This document shows positions 37,101-46,769 of a stretch of 64,000 bases of DNA, piece after piece. Each line of letters opens with the position of its first letter. Within the stretch, counting starts at the first letter, position 1. The stretch lies in the NCBI GenBank assembly GCA_030386875.1, contig CM059571.1:23554355-23618354 (forward strand), in the 5' to 3' direction. The notes under the pieces were generated by a model that made no database searches, was not told the origin of the DNA, and was given only the letters and a program-made list of their open reading frames with translations. Made by a program: the position numbers and the translations under genes. Origin of the DNA: Morinoia aosen (lineage: Eukaryota; Arthropoda; Malacostraca; Amphipoda; Talitridae).

Positions 37101-37843
37101 CATCTGAAAGGATCCAACGAGTAGCATCCAGCTACACAGCTGAACTGTATGCTATCCTGACTGCTGTCCAAGCCTGCCGCTTTGCTTCCACGGGATCTGT
37201 GACCATTGTGTCTGACTGTCGTAGTGCGCTTATGGGGATTGCACAATACAAACCTCGACACCCTCTCAGTCTTGCAATTCAACTGGCGATACAGCAAAGT
37301 GGGAAACGGATTGCGCTCTGCTGGGTACCTAGTCACGTTGGGGTGAGGGGCAACGAGCGGGCGGATACTGCCGCCGTTCTGGCAACCCACTGGCAAACCA
37401 TCGTACGAAAGCCAATTCCCTCAACTGACTACAAAGCAGCAATAAAGAGTAAGGTGAATCGAAAGTGGGCAGAGGAGTGGGCAGCCCAAGCGGACAACAA
37501 ACTGAGATCATTAAAAGAATCAATAGTGCCCTTCGCTACCAGCTACCAGCAAAACCGCCCTTGGGAAGTGAAACTATGCCGACTACGCATTGGCCACACG
37601 CACGCCACTCATGGACATTTGATGGAGGGGGGCATGGCACCGACGTGCGGGGCTTGTGAGGCCCCACTGACAGTGCACCACATACTTGTCGAGTGTCGGT
37701 GTCATGATACTGCGCGGAACCTCTGGTTTGGCGGACGTCCCCCGGACACCTTGGAGGGTTACCTTGGAGATGGCGACCAGGTTAAGTTTGGGGGACCGTT
37801 GTACAACTTTACCAGACAAATAAACTTCTACAACTACATCTGA
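34142..37843 (+). CDS. LINE ORF2, endonuclease-reverse transcriptase-RNase H polyprotein
   Basis: Encodes 1233 residues starting at the ATG of the TGATG overlap. Residues 1-215 are an APE-type endonuclease with N9, E36, GDFNA (131-135) and SDHYP (206-210). Reverse transcriptase spans about 440-750 with catalytic D580 (FFDLARAYD), PQGS (638-641) and YVDD (668-671). RNase H covers about 960-1090 with a complete D968, E1001, D1025 and D1075 set and H1065. A C-terminal CCHC finger, C1169-x2-C1172-x7-H1180-x4-C1185, follows. The protein nicks target DNA, primes reverse transcription from it and removes RNA from the hybrid. All catalytic residues are present and no stop interrupts the frame, so it may be functional. 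Translation probably depends on ribosomes reinitiating after ORF1. Confidence 0.96.
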   Translation: MLKTLIQWNLQSYRTKFNEIKKILHDQTPICMCLQETMLRNQQAHPPSHYKIIISTVTRADNHERGAAILVHYSVPYKILRLNTNLQAVAARIHLNKSYTLCSLYLPHLDVTYEDLNSLILQLPEPFIIMGDFNARSTLWGDHTTNARGRLVERLLLTHDVALLNSGQHTHFHHQTSTTSAIDLTICSSNCQLDFRYSVHDDLHDSDHYPIQLELIQPTTNHERIPRFNTAKANWPMYYTQTAVENPELYTSENTEIFLDNVCNILLSAANAAIPLTSGTLQRPPVPWWDEECDDVKRERRRAGRALRRYNSIANKIRYNRARAICRKTFQQKRSKSWETYLNSITSRTSMTSVWKRVKKLSSKFTHSPTPVIVDNDQRLHSNPTTVANLIGNHIATTSNISNVSANFSTHKQRMESQVLRFGDNNDIYNVPLNIEELHGALSRSKEKAPGPDTITYAMVKRAHESFHQLLLHLFNYIFLHDVFPDQWKTAIIIPIPKPGKDPQCVGNYRPIALTSCLSKLLERIINSRLMFFLEANNKITNVQCGFRPFHSTTDNVVCLETAIRTAMSQKQHFLVIFFDLARAYDTAWRYNIIKKLHTGGLRGHLLHFVNNFLTDRKIKVRVGNSFSDTKYLQEGVPQGSVLSCTCFLIAINDIAEDLPLYVKSSLYVDDFAVYIAGHRTDTLERQLQIAINRLERWTDRTGFRFSTTKTNSMHICRVRGCTKIAPQLVLHGENINQVQTYKYLGLTIDESLTWRPHIQQLKTSCIKGLNLLKFLAHSSYGSDKKLLLRLYIALIKPKIDYGCEAYGSACPSLLATIQPIQNAALRIAAGAFRSSPIDSLHSETGTKTVEQYRAIKIMNYYLRLQINPNTYTLQELRNIPPHTYDPESTTPRPFYVRATNLLEYYDVRFDNVLVEMPYVFPPWQAGAQRLCREMYNVRKSQVGPVAARSVFLDHLASHSASTIYYTDGARNESGTGFAVVRGDNESSERIQRVASSYTAELYAILTAVQACRFASTGSVTIVSDCRSALMGIAQYKPRHPLSLAIQLAIQQSGKRIALCWVPSHVGVRGNERADTAAVLATHWQTIVRKPIPSTDYKAAIKSKVNRKWAEEWAAQADNKLRSLKESIVPFATSYQQNRPWEVKLCRLRIGHTHATHGHLMEGGMAPTCGACEAPLTVHHILVECRCHDTARNLWFGGRPPDTLEGYLGDGDQVKFGGPLYNFTRQINFYNYI

Positions 37844-38002
37844 AAGTGAAACTTGCCTACGCAGTGGATTAACTACTACGGAACCAACTTGCCCTGATAC
37901 GGAAACGACAAGAAAACTTAACGCGGGAAACCAGTAAAACTGAGAATCACTGCTGAGATCAACACTTGTGCGGCTGCGGTGGTAAAACCAGGAATATAAT
38001 AA
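37844..38002 (+). other. LINE 3' untranslated region and tail
   Basis: A 159-bp 3' end following the ORF2 stop. It ends GGAATATAATAA directly before the right target duplication, a short TAA-like tail rather than poly(A), as known for the I group. An AATAAA lies inside the last ORF2 codons (around 37817). Confidence 0.8.
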
Positions 38003-39038
38003 TGTCGTGATATTTTATTCATTCGTTAATGATTTTTCAATGATTTAATGCTAAATTCTTTTCAAAACGATTTGATGCTAATGTTTTCTTGTGTTTGCAA
38101 AAGGGACAATTCAGCTGTCAGATCAAGGAAAGGTCGAGTTAAGTGTGGGAAGACTGTCGTCAAATTGATACCTTCGTTAAATTTATTAGCCGAACGAAAC
38201 TTTAATTGCGTCCGCAACTCCCTACAACTCACTTTGGTCTTTAAATTACGCGTTCTAAAAACGTATTTTGTTGCCATTCTTCTCACGTTTGCGTGTTTTT
38301 ATTTCGATTATCTATCGTCCGTATTGCCAATTTTTTTTCTGAGAATGAATTAAAGTAAAATATGGTGAAATTGTTGGCTGTGAGAAATTACTTAAACATT
38401 CGTCTGTCTTGCAAGGTCTGAGTATTTCGATTTTTTAAACTTTTTTATTTGTTATCATAGTTGTGGACGATGCCAGCACAAAAACATCTGTACTAGTGAA
38501 TTTTATAACTCATATTCTGTAATATAGCACACCTATTCGAAGATCGTGAAGCGTAGCTCCGTGATCATGCACTTTTCTCAGAGAATTATGTTAGAAAGCG
38601 TACACGAACACGATCTGAAGAAATTCTCATCTCCCTTCCGTTTTATATTGCCGAATGCTATTTTAATCTTATTTCTCCATTATTCTCGATTGCTGGTTAG
38701 AATTTTTTTGTCGTGGAAAGGACTCATGGGAAGAGAGGAGTGTAGTACAAGTCGTGTGCTAGGCAAGCCATTAAATAATCCGACTCGAGGTACAGATCTT
38801 CTCATCTGTTGCTTAAGGCTCGGATAATCTGTTCTCTAAGTTCTTTGTAATGCACTATACATGATGCATTCCAAGACTAAGTACTCCCAAATAATTTGAT
38901 TTCCCTGCTGTTTTTGCGAGTAATGACTGACTCGTGAGGACTCCAAATTTTTTATCTTTCATTACTACATGAGTTCCACTGAATCTTTGATACATGATTG
39001 AAAACGCCATCTATTAGACAGGAATTTTGTGAAGTATT

Positions 39039-39348
39039 AAAAAAAAAAAACATCGGCATCTTTGGGATGCTTTATTTCCAATCAAGCCTGATACATATCA
39101 TCTTAAGCAAAGGTTTTTCAAATGTCTTATAACTATCCCTATGACGGACACCATGACGGTTCCCCCGTAAAGCCGGTACCCATTTCCGACACCTGGGTTG
39201 AGTGGGGTATTGTGCTTGAGCTTTCCCTTATACCCAACGGGGAAAATCTCCGCGCCAGCGCCGGGATACGAACCCTCGTCTACAACATACAAGGCTGATT
39301 CCTTAACCACTGTGCCACGGAGAGCACCCACTGTGCCACGGAGAGCAC
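39039..39348 (-). mobile_element. tRNA-derived SINE, minus copy with duplicated 5' end
   Basis: Read on the minus strand, it has a tRNA-like head with A box (GTGGCACAGTGG) and B box (GGGTTCGTATCCC), a body shared with the copy at 48541 (CCCCGTTGGGTATAAGGGAA, GGTACCGGCTTTACGGGGGA) and an end at GATGCCGATG followed by 12 T. Its 5' end carries an exact 21-bp tandem duplication: 39307-39327 and 39328-39348 are identical, so the A-box core is present twice. No clear target duplication. Confidence 0.9.
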
Positions 39349-40559
39349 AATTCTCATAAGTTTGAAATAGTATGAATCGGATGTTGTGTAGAATGTTTCA
39401 ATTTATTTTAATCTCGTCTCGGACTGGGTTTACACTTGACGTGGTAAAGTTATCAAGCAAATCAAACAAATGCTTTTCGGCTATTCCTCTGTTTTCATTC
39501 GTGCGATGATTGTCAAGATATGTAAGATTTTAATGAAATAATGCTCTCAAAACCTTCGTTTTCTTACTTATTCATTCCAAACCTCAAAGGGAATAGGTGC
39601 AATTTTTTCTTCTACAAGCAGCGCTCAGTTTTAATTACCTCAGATTTACCCATTGGTAGATCAAACTCCTGTCATTCAGGTCGTGCTATCGCTGCAGTTC
39701 GTGACAATCCAGAACTGAAGTGCCAAGTTTCGCGATGATGTCAGCACTTTGGGGCTGACCTTTTATTGAAGCCCCTCTGGGACCCCTGAATAAGCCAATT
39801 CAAGGTCACTCTCAAGCGCTAAGTTTTACCTCGAGGATAAATTTTTATAGGTTCCATTATTCTCCTCCGATTCTCCTACAGTGCCGCGCCTCTTGCATCA
39901 TCATGAAGCACCTTGTCCGAGATATGAAACAATCCTAAGTTCATGTTTTTTCTTACATCATTTGTAGGATTTATAAAATGTCTTCCTTGGAAGATGGGAG
40001 TTATGGTCTTCCAAGGGCGAAACTTATTGTTACGTTCCATTCTGTTCATACTTTTGTTTTCCTTCGGAGTTTTATTAAATATTGTGCGGAAAAGCCGTTG
40101 CCGTAATGATTGCACGATAAAGTAAGTCTATTGAACCATCGAAAAATTTATTTGTACTCAGTTGCACCGACGCCTGGCTTATGCATGCGTTTGGAATAAC
40201 ACAGTATTGTACTTGCGGTAACATTTTATGCGTGCATTCCTGTGGGTTAGCATGACGCTCGCGATGGTTGCCAGGTCGAGGTCAATGCATTTAAAGGGGT
40301 GGTTCACGCAAACCACTCCAGTAACTCAAACGTCTACCAGAACCCGCAACTGAAGTTTTACTTCGTAAGGTGACCGTTAGCCGTGCAACAACTCTGCGAT
40401 CTTCAGTATAACAAATGCGCATTTTATCCACACTATCCCAGTAGCAGAGCTTGCATGAGCTCACTTACAGTATATCCTTTGTGAGTGGCTTTGGTTGAGT
40501 CCATGTAAGCGTCTTTAGGTAGTTTCTTGCCCGTTTTCATTTTAAAATGGTAGAGGGGG

Positions 40560-40790
40560 TTAATATTGGTTGGTCAGTGTGTACTCAAGTCGGTGTTTTA
40601 ACATTTCCTCATTGTAACGTAACAGTTCATTGCTGCTCAGCCAGGAAATAGTTTTTACACGCTTTATTTTTCTGCCTGCGAAAAACTCGCATATGCAACA
40701 TTGCTGGGCTCTTGTATAGTGCTCTGCCTCGTCTTCTGCATCATTCAAAAATGTGACGGTGACCCTGAACGTAACTTGAGCCAGCAGCAC
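40560..40790 (-). other. minus-strand open frame, unrecognised
   Basis: Seventy-six codons on the minus strand ending LEYTLTNQY then TAA. The composition (for example FFAGRKIKRVKTISWLSS) looks more protein-like than most intronic frames, yet no family is recognised, no poly(A) signal follows and splice signals are weak. It could be a terminal exon of a nested gene, a mobile element fragment or chance. Confidence 0.15.
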
Positions 40791-42476
40791 CTCGAAGGTG
40801 ACGCCTCAAGTCGGCATTTAGGGTGACGAATATCCTGGTGCTATTTTGCCGCTAAATTTGTCTTAAAACCTCAAGGGGATACTATGACTTATTTATGGCC
40901 TTTACTTTTATTTTACTCCGAAACGAATCCGAATTTGTGGCATTAGTTTTGGAAGTATCAGCTTTTAAACACGTTTTTAAAAATTGGCTAATTTTGGATT
41001 GGAATTTCAGTTTCATGGGGTGAACTCTGGCTCCTGTGTAACGTTCGACTGAGTGAGAAACAATTACGTGGTTGTGCTCGGCTAAACTCCGACCTCCTCC
41101 GTCACCCTCGGCTTGCTTTATACACTCATCAGGAGCTCTTTTTCCATTGTGGCCTTCATCTTCCCATTGATTTTCTTTATCGTTAACTTACTCATAGAAA
41201 GGCCGTTATTCTACTCACATTTTCTGCTTTGGTTGGAGCTTTAACAGTATATCGGTATTTATTTTTTCATTAAACTAGTTATACAGCATTGCGTAAATTT
41301 AGGTCATGCTGTTCACCGAGGATGCAACCATTCAAATGTAAATGGTTTTGTTTATTCCGTTCCTTTCAGTGAATGCTTGAATGCGATGCTAGTGGAAACT
41401 TTGTGCGAACCCAACATGTTACCCAGAGCGTAATCGATTTTGTGAAGCATTGAATTCAATGGATGCAATGACTCCAAGGAAAAGTGTAATCGCTAGAAAA
41501 TAGCTAGAAAGCTACTTTGAGTCGGTAATTAAACCTCCGTAAAGATGTCTAGGGTGTGTTCTAACTTCGATACGTTTGAGAGCTGCGCTGTCAGGGAAGG
41601 ATATTTCTAAACTTGTGAAAGTTATAACCATAATCGAAAATTTAGATATTACTCACTTTTTTAAACTTCCACGATTTTATTTTTCCTATTTTGTCCCAGC
41701 AGCTGGCTTTAGCCATTTTCTTCACCCTTGATAATGATGCATTTCCGGTAGCTGTGATGAACGCATTCTTGTGCGTTGATGTCCGTCGCATTACGCCCGT
41801 GCGCGGATATGAGTCCGTCAGCTTGTGACTCATGCAACATTGTGGTTTTCGAGAACTGGACGGAAACGTTTGGAAACTTGTGCGAAGAGGATGGTCAATT
41901 TCAGCGCTAAACAGACGTATGTAGGTTAGCTTCACTGTCATTCCCTCTTCTGTATTTACCGAGACTGTGTTTTAGTAATTCCATTTCGCGAAGGTTTCTT
42001 GTTTGTTTTGCGTTTATATTTTCTAAAAAAAATTACGAATGCGCTTGTCTCCATCAGTAATATTACAATCATTAGTTGTACTATCGATTTCATTTTTCTA
42101 CAGTGCTGTGAAAAACATGCTCGTTATCAGGAGCATTTCATCATGAATGCACGTCTTCGCATCTAAAACCTGTATAAATTTATCCAAGGTCTTGATTTTG
42201 TCTCACAGAGCTTTCTTAGTGTCAATAATTACGTAACTTCGTGAGTGGTGAAACTAAGAAGGTAAAATTGGCAATTAATCACGCTGCACGCCACGAAGGT
42301 ATGCGTGATCTTACGCAAGTGCAGCCGTTAGTGTAGTATCGGCTTATTCTTCATTGCATACGCTGCTCTCCGATGAACAGGTGTGCTATATGATGTACTG
42401 CGTAAAACGCATGCTACAATTTGCTCTGCAGTTTTATTGTGGGCGCTGTAGCACACAGGCTACAGTTGTAGATATA

Positions 42477-42608
42477 ACAGTGGCTACTGGACATGTAGCA
42501 ACACCAATAACAGCCACTGTTGGACATGTAACAGCACCAATAAGAGCGACTGCTGGACATGGAGCAGCACCAATAACGGTCACTGCTGGACCTGTAACAA
42601 CACAAATA
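42477..42608 (+). repeat. four 33-bp tandem repeats
   Basis: Four units at 42477, 42510, 42543 and 42576, each like ACTGGACATGTAGCAACACC with substitutions. As 33 is a multiple of 3, a frame (42354-42710) reads the units as an 11-residue repeat of the form TxATGHVATPI, and the minus strand is open too. No splice or start evidence makes it coding. Confidence 0.9.
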
Positions 42609-43107
42609 CTGCAGTCAGTGGCAACAACCCTCACCACACGACGGCACGCAGCACGCGGCGCAACAAGGCCCCTCTTGCGTCGGCCCACCGCCAGCGAAGG
42701 TCGTGCGTAATATTGTGTGTCGCAGCTCAGCTCTCATGCGGTCAGCCATTAGCGTTCCTACTCCTGCTCGCAGTCCTGGTCTAACTTCACTTCTCTCATA
42801 TTTGAAGAGCGTGCTTCATGCTTTTACTAAATTTTCTTCGATCTAGGTCAAGTAAGATACTTATGAATTTAGTTTCAATTTTTGTTTTCGGAGATGAAAT
42901 GTTGAAAGTTACTATTTCCTCGGGATTTTTTTTTTTTTGTAGAATGAACTGATTTGATCCTATGGGAACAATCTATGTACTTAATTCTGTAACTCGAAAT
43001 TTGTCCGAGTCCGTTTAGAAAATTGGCTGAGTGTATATGGTCAAGTGAGGTATTAAATTGAAGCCACTGGTGTCTATATTTGCAGAAAACTATTTATTTA
43101 TTGTTTT

Positions 43108-43242
43108 TTATTTTTTTTATTTTTTTGAATTTTTTTTTTTTTATTTTTTTTATTTTTTTTTCTTTATTTTTTTTTATTTTTTTTTATTCATATTATTTTT
43201 TTATTTTTTATGTTTTTTTATTTATTTTTTATTTATTTTTAG
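43108..43242 (+). repeat. T-rich low-complexity tract
   Basis: About 135 bp almost entirely of T with interspersed A (blocks like TATTTTTTTTATTTTTTTT), ending TTTATTTTTAG before GCAAGTCGG. The end of the tract resembles a very strong polypyrimidine tract plus AG. The 88-codon Phe-rich frame crossing it is an artefact. Confidence 0.95.
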
Positions 43243-44096
43243 GCAAGTCGGCCAACCCGATACTCGGGTTGTACCGGAACTAGTTGATATTGATTCTCGC
43301 GTTGATTCTCGCTCACGTTATTGAAAATTAGAATAATTTTTTAATTAGTAGTTAATGGCAGAAAACAATCCTTCTTGGGCTGTGCGCTTGGTCTAACTTT
43401 CAAACGTGATAAGCGGTGAAGAACTGGAGAGGTAGGTACTCTACATCAACCTGTCTTGAATTATAACATAGCGCATGAGTGTTGCATAAAATCATACTAG
43501 CTGAGCGTGAGTCACGAATATACTGATACTTTACTTCATCAGATGATACACGAACTTCATAAATTCCTAATCAATTCTGGCGTTGGGTTGGCATGTAACA
43601 CATACCTGTGATATGGGTTTATATGTCACCAACGGACAATGGCGTCCAGTTCTATCCATCACCCTCACGTGGGGTCAGCGTGCGGTCGCACATCCATGAT
43701 TTACGAAGTTTTGCGGTCCAACGGCTCAGTGCAATCCGCAACTGCCAAAATCTGCGCGTTCCTGAGTAAGTGGCTCTCGCTCGACCGTGAAGGACGACGG
43801 TCTACCAACTGCTTCACGTTTGTCATAGCAGGTGTCGCGACAGGTTTATTAGGTTTACACACACTCTATTTCCGATGAAGTTAAAAATATTATAGTAAAA
43901 GTTTGATTATATTGATGCTTCATTAGGGTCGGTTTGGTTCTGGGCAATTTGCCACTGTAGCTTATTCTAATGATTCACGTTGTAAATCTTATGAAAATTG
44001 AAAACAATCTTCTGTATTTTCTCGGTTAGATCAAAAATAAAATTAACTAAAAAAGCATCTCTCATACCCGAAAAAGCGTGTGTTTTTACTAGTAAA

Positions 44097-44466
44097 CCCC
44101 TCAGGGGGATACAACTATTGTATCTATGGGAATTAGCGCTCCCAGGGGAAAAATGTGAGGGCCCGAGCTGAGAGTTAGGTAGGCCTTCTTTTTGTTGAAA
44201 TAAAATGTTTTTTTTTGTTATGTTAAGGACCACCTTTTTTCGGTTCACTACTGTCCTGTTTTTCAGCACCTCTGACTTTCTTCTTCAACTTTTATCTTAT
44301 TTCATGAACTTCTTTCTCATCTGACTGTTTCTATGCCCCTTCAGCATAGATTCCTCATTTTCTTATCTCCATACGAAATGGTGCCTTCCTCCTTCCTCTC
44401 TTCGATACGCTCTATTTTTGTAGCGGTTAGGGAGGCTTAAACTAACTTATAATCTTAATCTTAATC
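44097..44466 (+). mobile_element. family S retroposon, copy 5 (short subfamily, full length)
   Basis: Flanked by a perfect 13-bp target duplication TTTTACTAGTAAA at 44084-44096 and 44467-44479. Starts CCCCTCAGGGGGATACAACT, keeps both head hairpins and ends in an AATCTT repeat tail. One of the best-preserved copies, 370 bp. Confidence 0.95.
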
Positions 44467-44714
44467 TTTTACTAGTAAAGTAGTAAGCTAAATGGTGTCG
44501 CATTCGACTTGTTTGTTAGCTGATCCTGATTTTTATAACGTTTACGACTAGTTGAGACTTCTGTTCCCTTCATGTGGCATAGGAAAAGCAATAGGGTTAA
44601 ATTAGCTAGGTTTGTCTGAACTACGCTCTGAAGACTAGCGCATCCAGTGATTCTTTTTGGTTATCTCAGCAATAGATTGGCCCTTTGTGACTTCTTTCAT
44701 GCCCACTGGACTTA

Positions 44715-44945
44715 TTTCAGTTTTCACGTCTTTTTCTCTATCTCTTCTTTGTCTTTTCTTCTTTTTCCTTCTTAACTTGCTGTTTCTATGCGTAGATTAT
44801 CCTGTGTGGAAACACACCTGGGGCATAGATTTTCTGTTTTTTTTTTTAAATCTATGCTAAATAATCCTATCTCTTCGCTCTCTAGTGATCGCCTTTGTTG
44901 TGGCTAGGGAGTTTTCATCTAACTTACGTAATAGTTAGTCAATAA
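44715..44945 (+). mobile_element. family S retroposon, copy 6 (old variant)
   Basis: A 5'-truncated, diverged copy sharing TTTTCACGTCTTTTTCTC with the copy at 47876 in place of the usual body block, then GCTGTTTCTATGCG, the long-subfamily middle (GTGTGGAAACACACC) and the ending GTGGCTAGGGAG. It forms, with the 47876 copy, an older branch of the family. Confidence 0.7.
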
Positions 44946-45761
44946 AAATGACGGGATTCGATCTTTTCCTTGAATAAATTTTTCAGCTGTGAATGACACA
45001 CAAATATATCTATCTTAATGGTACCTCTGATCAGAATGTTCTTGTACTTGTGTACTAGTGAAACTCGTATTACAGATACAGTCACTAAGCATCCTTAAGA
45101 GCGTGACACAGAGACAGACCAACCAACCAACCAATCAAACTACAACTATGTATTATTATTCAGTGGATGATATTGAGGTCATTAATCTTGATTTCAGGAA
45201 GTAATTTTATTCGGGAAATTTGACGTTAAATAAGAAGATCTGAGCAATGCTCGCGATTATTTCTGATTTTAGCTTTTGTTAAATTCTTTTTCAATTCTCT
45301 TCACAATTTCTTGATTATGTCGTGAGCACATTGTTTCCCGAGTTGCATAAAGACACTTAAGGTGTAATTCAATTGTAAATTCCCAATCCCGTGTTTTGTA
45401 ATTTTGTAATTGAATAGATATTTCTGTGAAAGTGTTTCATTATTTGTGATATGTTGGAGTTAATTTAATTTGTTTTCAAATTACACACTAAGTCTGAAAC
45501 TCTCAAGCTGTAATTTTCTTATTAGTTCTTCTGGTTTACATAGGAGTTTTAATTAGCAATACGTAAAATCAAGGGATGAAGCTATACTGCGTTGATAATT
45601 GTTTCGTGTTTCACGGCAAGGTCTCTTTCACTTCAATCACTGCATAGACTATCCCTCTTGCGTTACAAATAGCCGCCTACTTGCTAATGATTTCATTTCG
45701 AATATAATTAAGAGTTTTTCTGCTCACTCTCTTATGCTGGAGATGCAGTTATAGCTTGTCT

Positions 45762-45900
45762 GTAACGGGAAAGACACCTCATATTGACGCTCTTGCACAA
45801 CGTAGTTACATCTTTCGTAGTCGCTTTTTGTACACCTGCTGGATACTCTCGAATTTGGTTTTGTTAACTCGATCCTCTAAAGATCATGGCGCCACGGTCA
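45762..45900 (+). pseudogene. decayed sulfatase-like fragment (iduronate-2-sulfatase type)
   Basis: Within a 75-codon frame, TPHIDALAQRSYIF is followed by a stretch ending NLVLLTRSSKD. This resembles the N-terminal region of iduronate-2-sulfatase-like proteins, in which a TPNIDxLA-type segment and RSYIF precede the catalytic CxPSR motif and an LLT-x-R-R-P-D block. Here the alignment needs a one-codon gap, and the Cys-x-Pro-Ser-Arg active-site motif is not intact, so no enzyme could be made. Only an exon-sized piece is recognisable and no flanking splice sites are clear. It is most likely a relic of a duplicated or retroposed gene. The match is by eye, so a chance resemblance is not excluded. 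Confidence 0.35.
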
Positions 45901-46231
45901 TTGAGCATGCCACTTGTGCTCGAAAAATGTCAAACTATATATTTCGCTTTCGTTTTTTATCCCTTTCTTGCTTACCTCATTAAGCAGTTCCTCGTTGATA
46001 CGAAAAACTGAGCTTTGTGTAACGCTATGGGTGAAGAAGAGGTTTGGTAAATGTTTCGTATAATACGTCCAGGATTGGCACTCCTTTGTCTCGAAATAAT
46101 TTCAAAATTTCAAATCTCCTCAAGTTATTTCTCTGACGCACCATTTCTACAACAGCCGCAGCATCATAGCGACCTGAGTGATTTTCAAGGACTTGATCAT
46201 TAGTGAGCGCTCTGTAGCAGTGCTACAGGCC

Positions 46232-46590
46232 CCCCTCAGGGGGATGCAACTATTGTATCTATGGGAATTGGCGCTCCCAGGGGGACTATGTATGGGCCTG
46301 AGCTAAAGGTTAGGTAGGCTTCCTTTTTGTTGTAATAAAATAGGTTTTTGTTTTGTTACGGACCATCTTTTTCCGGTTCACTGCTGTCCTGTTTTTCAGC
46401 ACCTACTACTTTCTTCTTCAACTTTTTTCTTGTTTCATGAACTTCTTTCCTAGCTTACTGTTTCTGTGCACTTTATGCATAGATTCCGCGTTCCCTCAAC
46501 TCCATACTAAATGGTGCCTTCCTCTTTCCTCTCTTAGAACATCTTTGTCGTGGTTAAGGGAGGCTAAAACTTTCTTATATAATAATAATA
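46232..46590 (+). mobile_element. family S retroposon, copy 7 (short subfamily, reference copy)
   Basis: A 359-bp full-length copy with a perfect 13-bp target duplication AGTGCTACAGGCC at 46219-46231 and 46591-46603. Starts CCCCTCAGGGGGATGCAACT and ends in ATAATAATAATA. Its start and end define the boundaries used here for the whole family. Confidence 0.97.
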
Positions 46591-46627
46591 AGTGCTACAG
46601 GCCTCAGCGTCCAGCGTCCAGCCAGGC

Positions 46628-46659
46628 AGCCAGCGCCAGCTTCGAAGGAAGCGCTGGCT
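46628..46659. repeat. nested inverted repeat
   Basis: AGCCAGCGC at 46628-46636 pairs with GCGCTGGCT at 46651-46659, and the 14-base spacer contains the 8-bp palindrome CTTCGAAG. Directly repeated CAGCGTC units lie just upstream. Confidence 0.8.
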
Positions 46660-46667
46660 CTGCTCAC

Positions 46668-46769
46668 GGGAACTTGGTTGTTTGTGTAATATTTCATCAT
46701 CAGTTCCCCGTGTTCGTCTCGGTCGCGTTTTGCAAGAGCCTCTTTTTCTCTGGGAGTGATTTTCTCCAT
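46668..46769 (-). CDS. candidate first coding exon of a nested minus-strand gene (unrecognised)
   Basis: On the minus strand an ATG in good context (TCTAGCATGG) opens 34 codons ending at CCC followed by the donor-like GTGAGC, in phase 0; GTGAGC is also the donor used at 27263. An in-frame stop lies 10 codons upstream of the ATG, consistent with a 5' leader. The peptide, beginning MEKITPREKEALAKRDRDEH, is strongly charged and helix-like and does not resemble random translation of AT-rich DNA. I do not recognise a family. Any further exons would lie at lower coordinates and were not identified with confidence. Confidence 0.3.

Larger units (their letters stand above)
31659..38002 (+). mobile_element. 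full-length I-like (RNase H-bearing) LINE
   Basis: A 6344-bp non-LTR retrotransposon with an exact 13-bp target duplication, TGTCGTGATATTT at 31646-31658 and 38003-38015. It starts CCCCCTCACGCC and ends in a short AATATAATAA tail. It has a 495-bp 5' leader, two open frames without any stop or frameshift, and a 159-bp 3' end. Domain order (three CCHC knuckles in ORF1; endonuclease, reverse transcriptase, RNase H and a C-terminal CCHC in ORF2) fits the I group of LINEs. Undamaged frames and an unmutated duplication argue for very recent insertion and probable activity. Confidence 0.95.

Noticed and set aside
43058-43324. 88-codon Phe-rich frame
   Set aside because: Produced by a T-rich low-complexity tract.
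43639-43765. ATG-started frame ending at a GTAAGT donor
   Set aside because: It would end in phase 1 and could not join the phase-0 exons of the host gene; no domain recognised.
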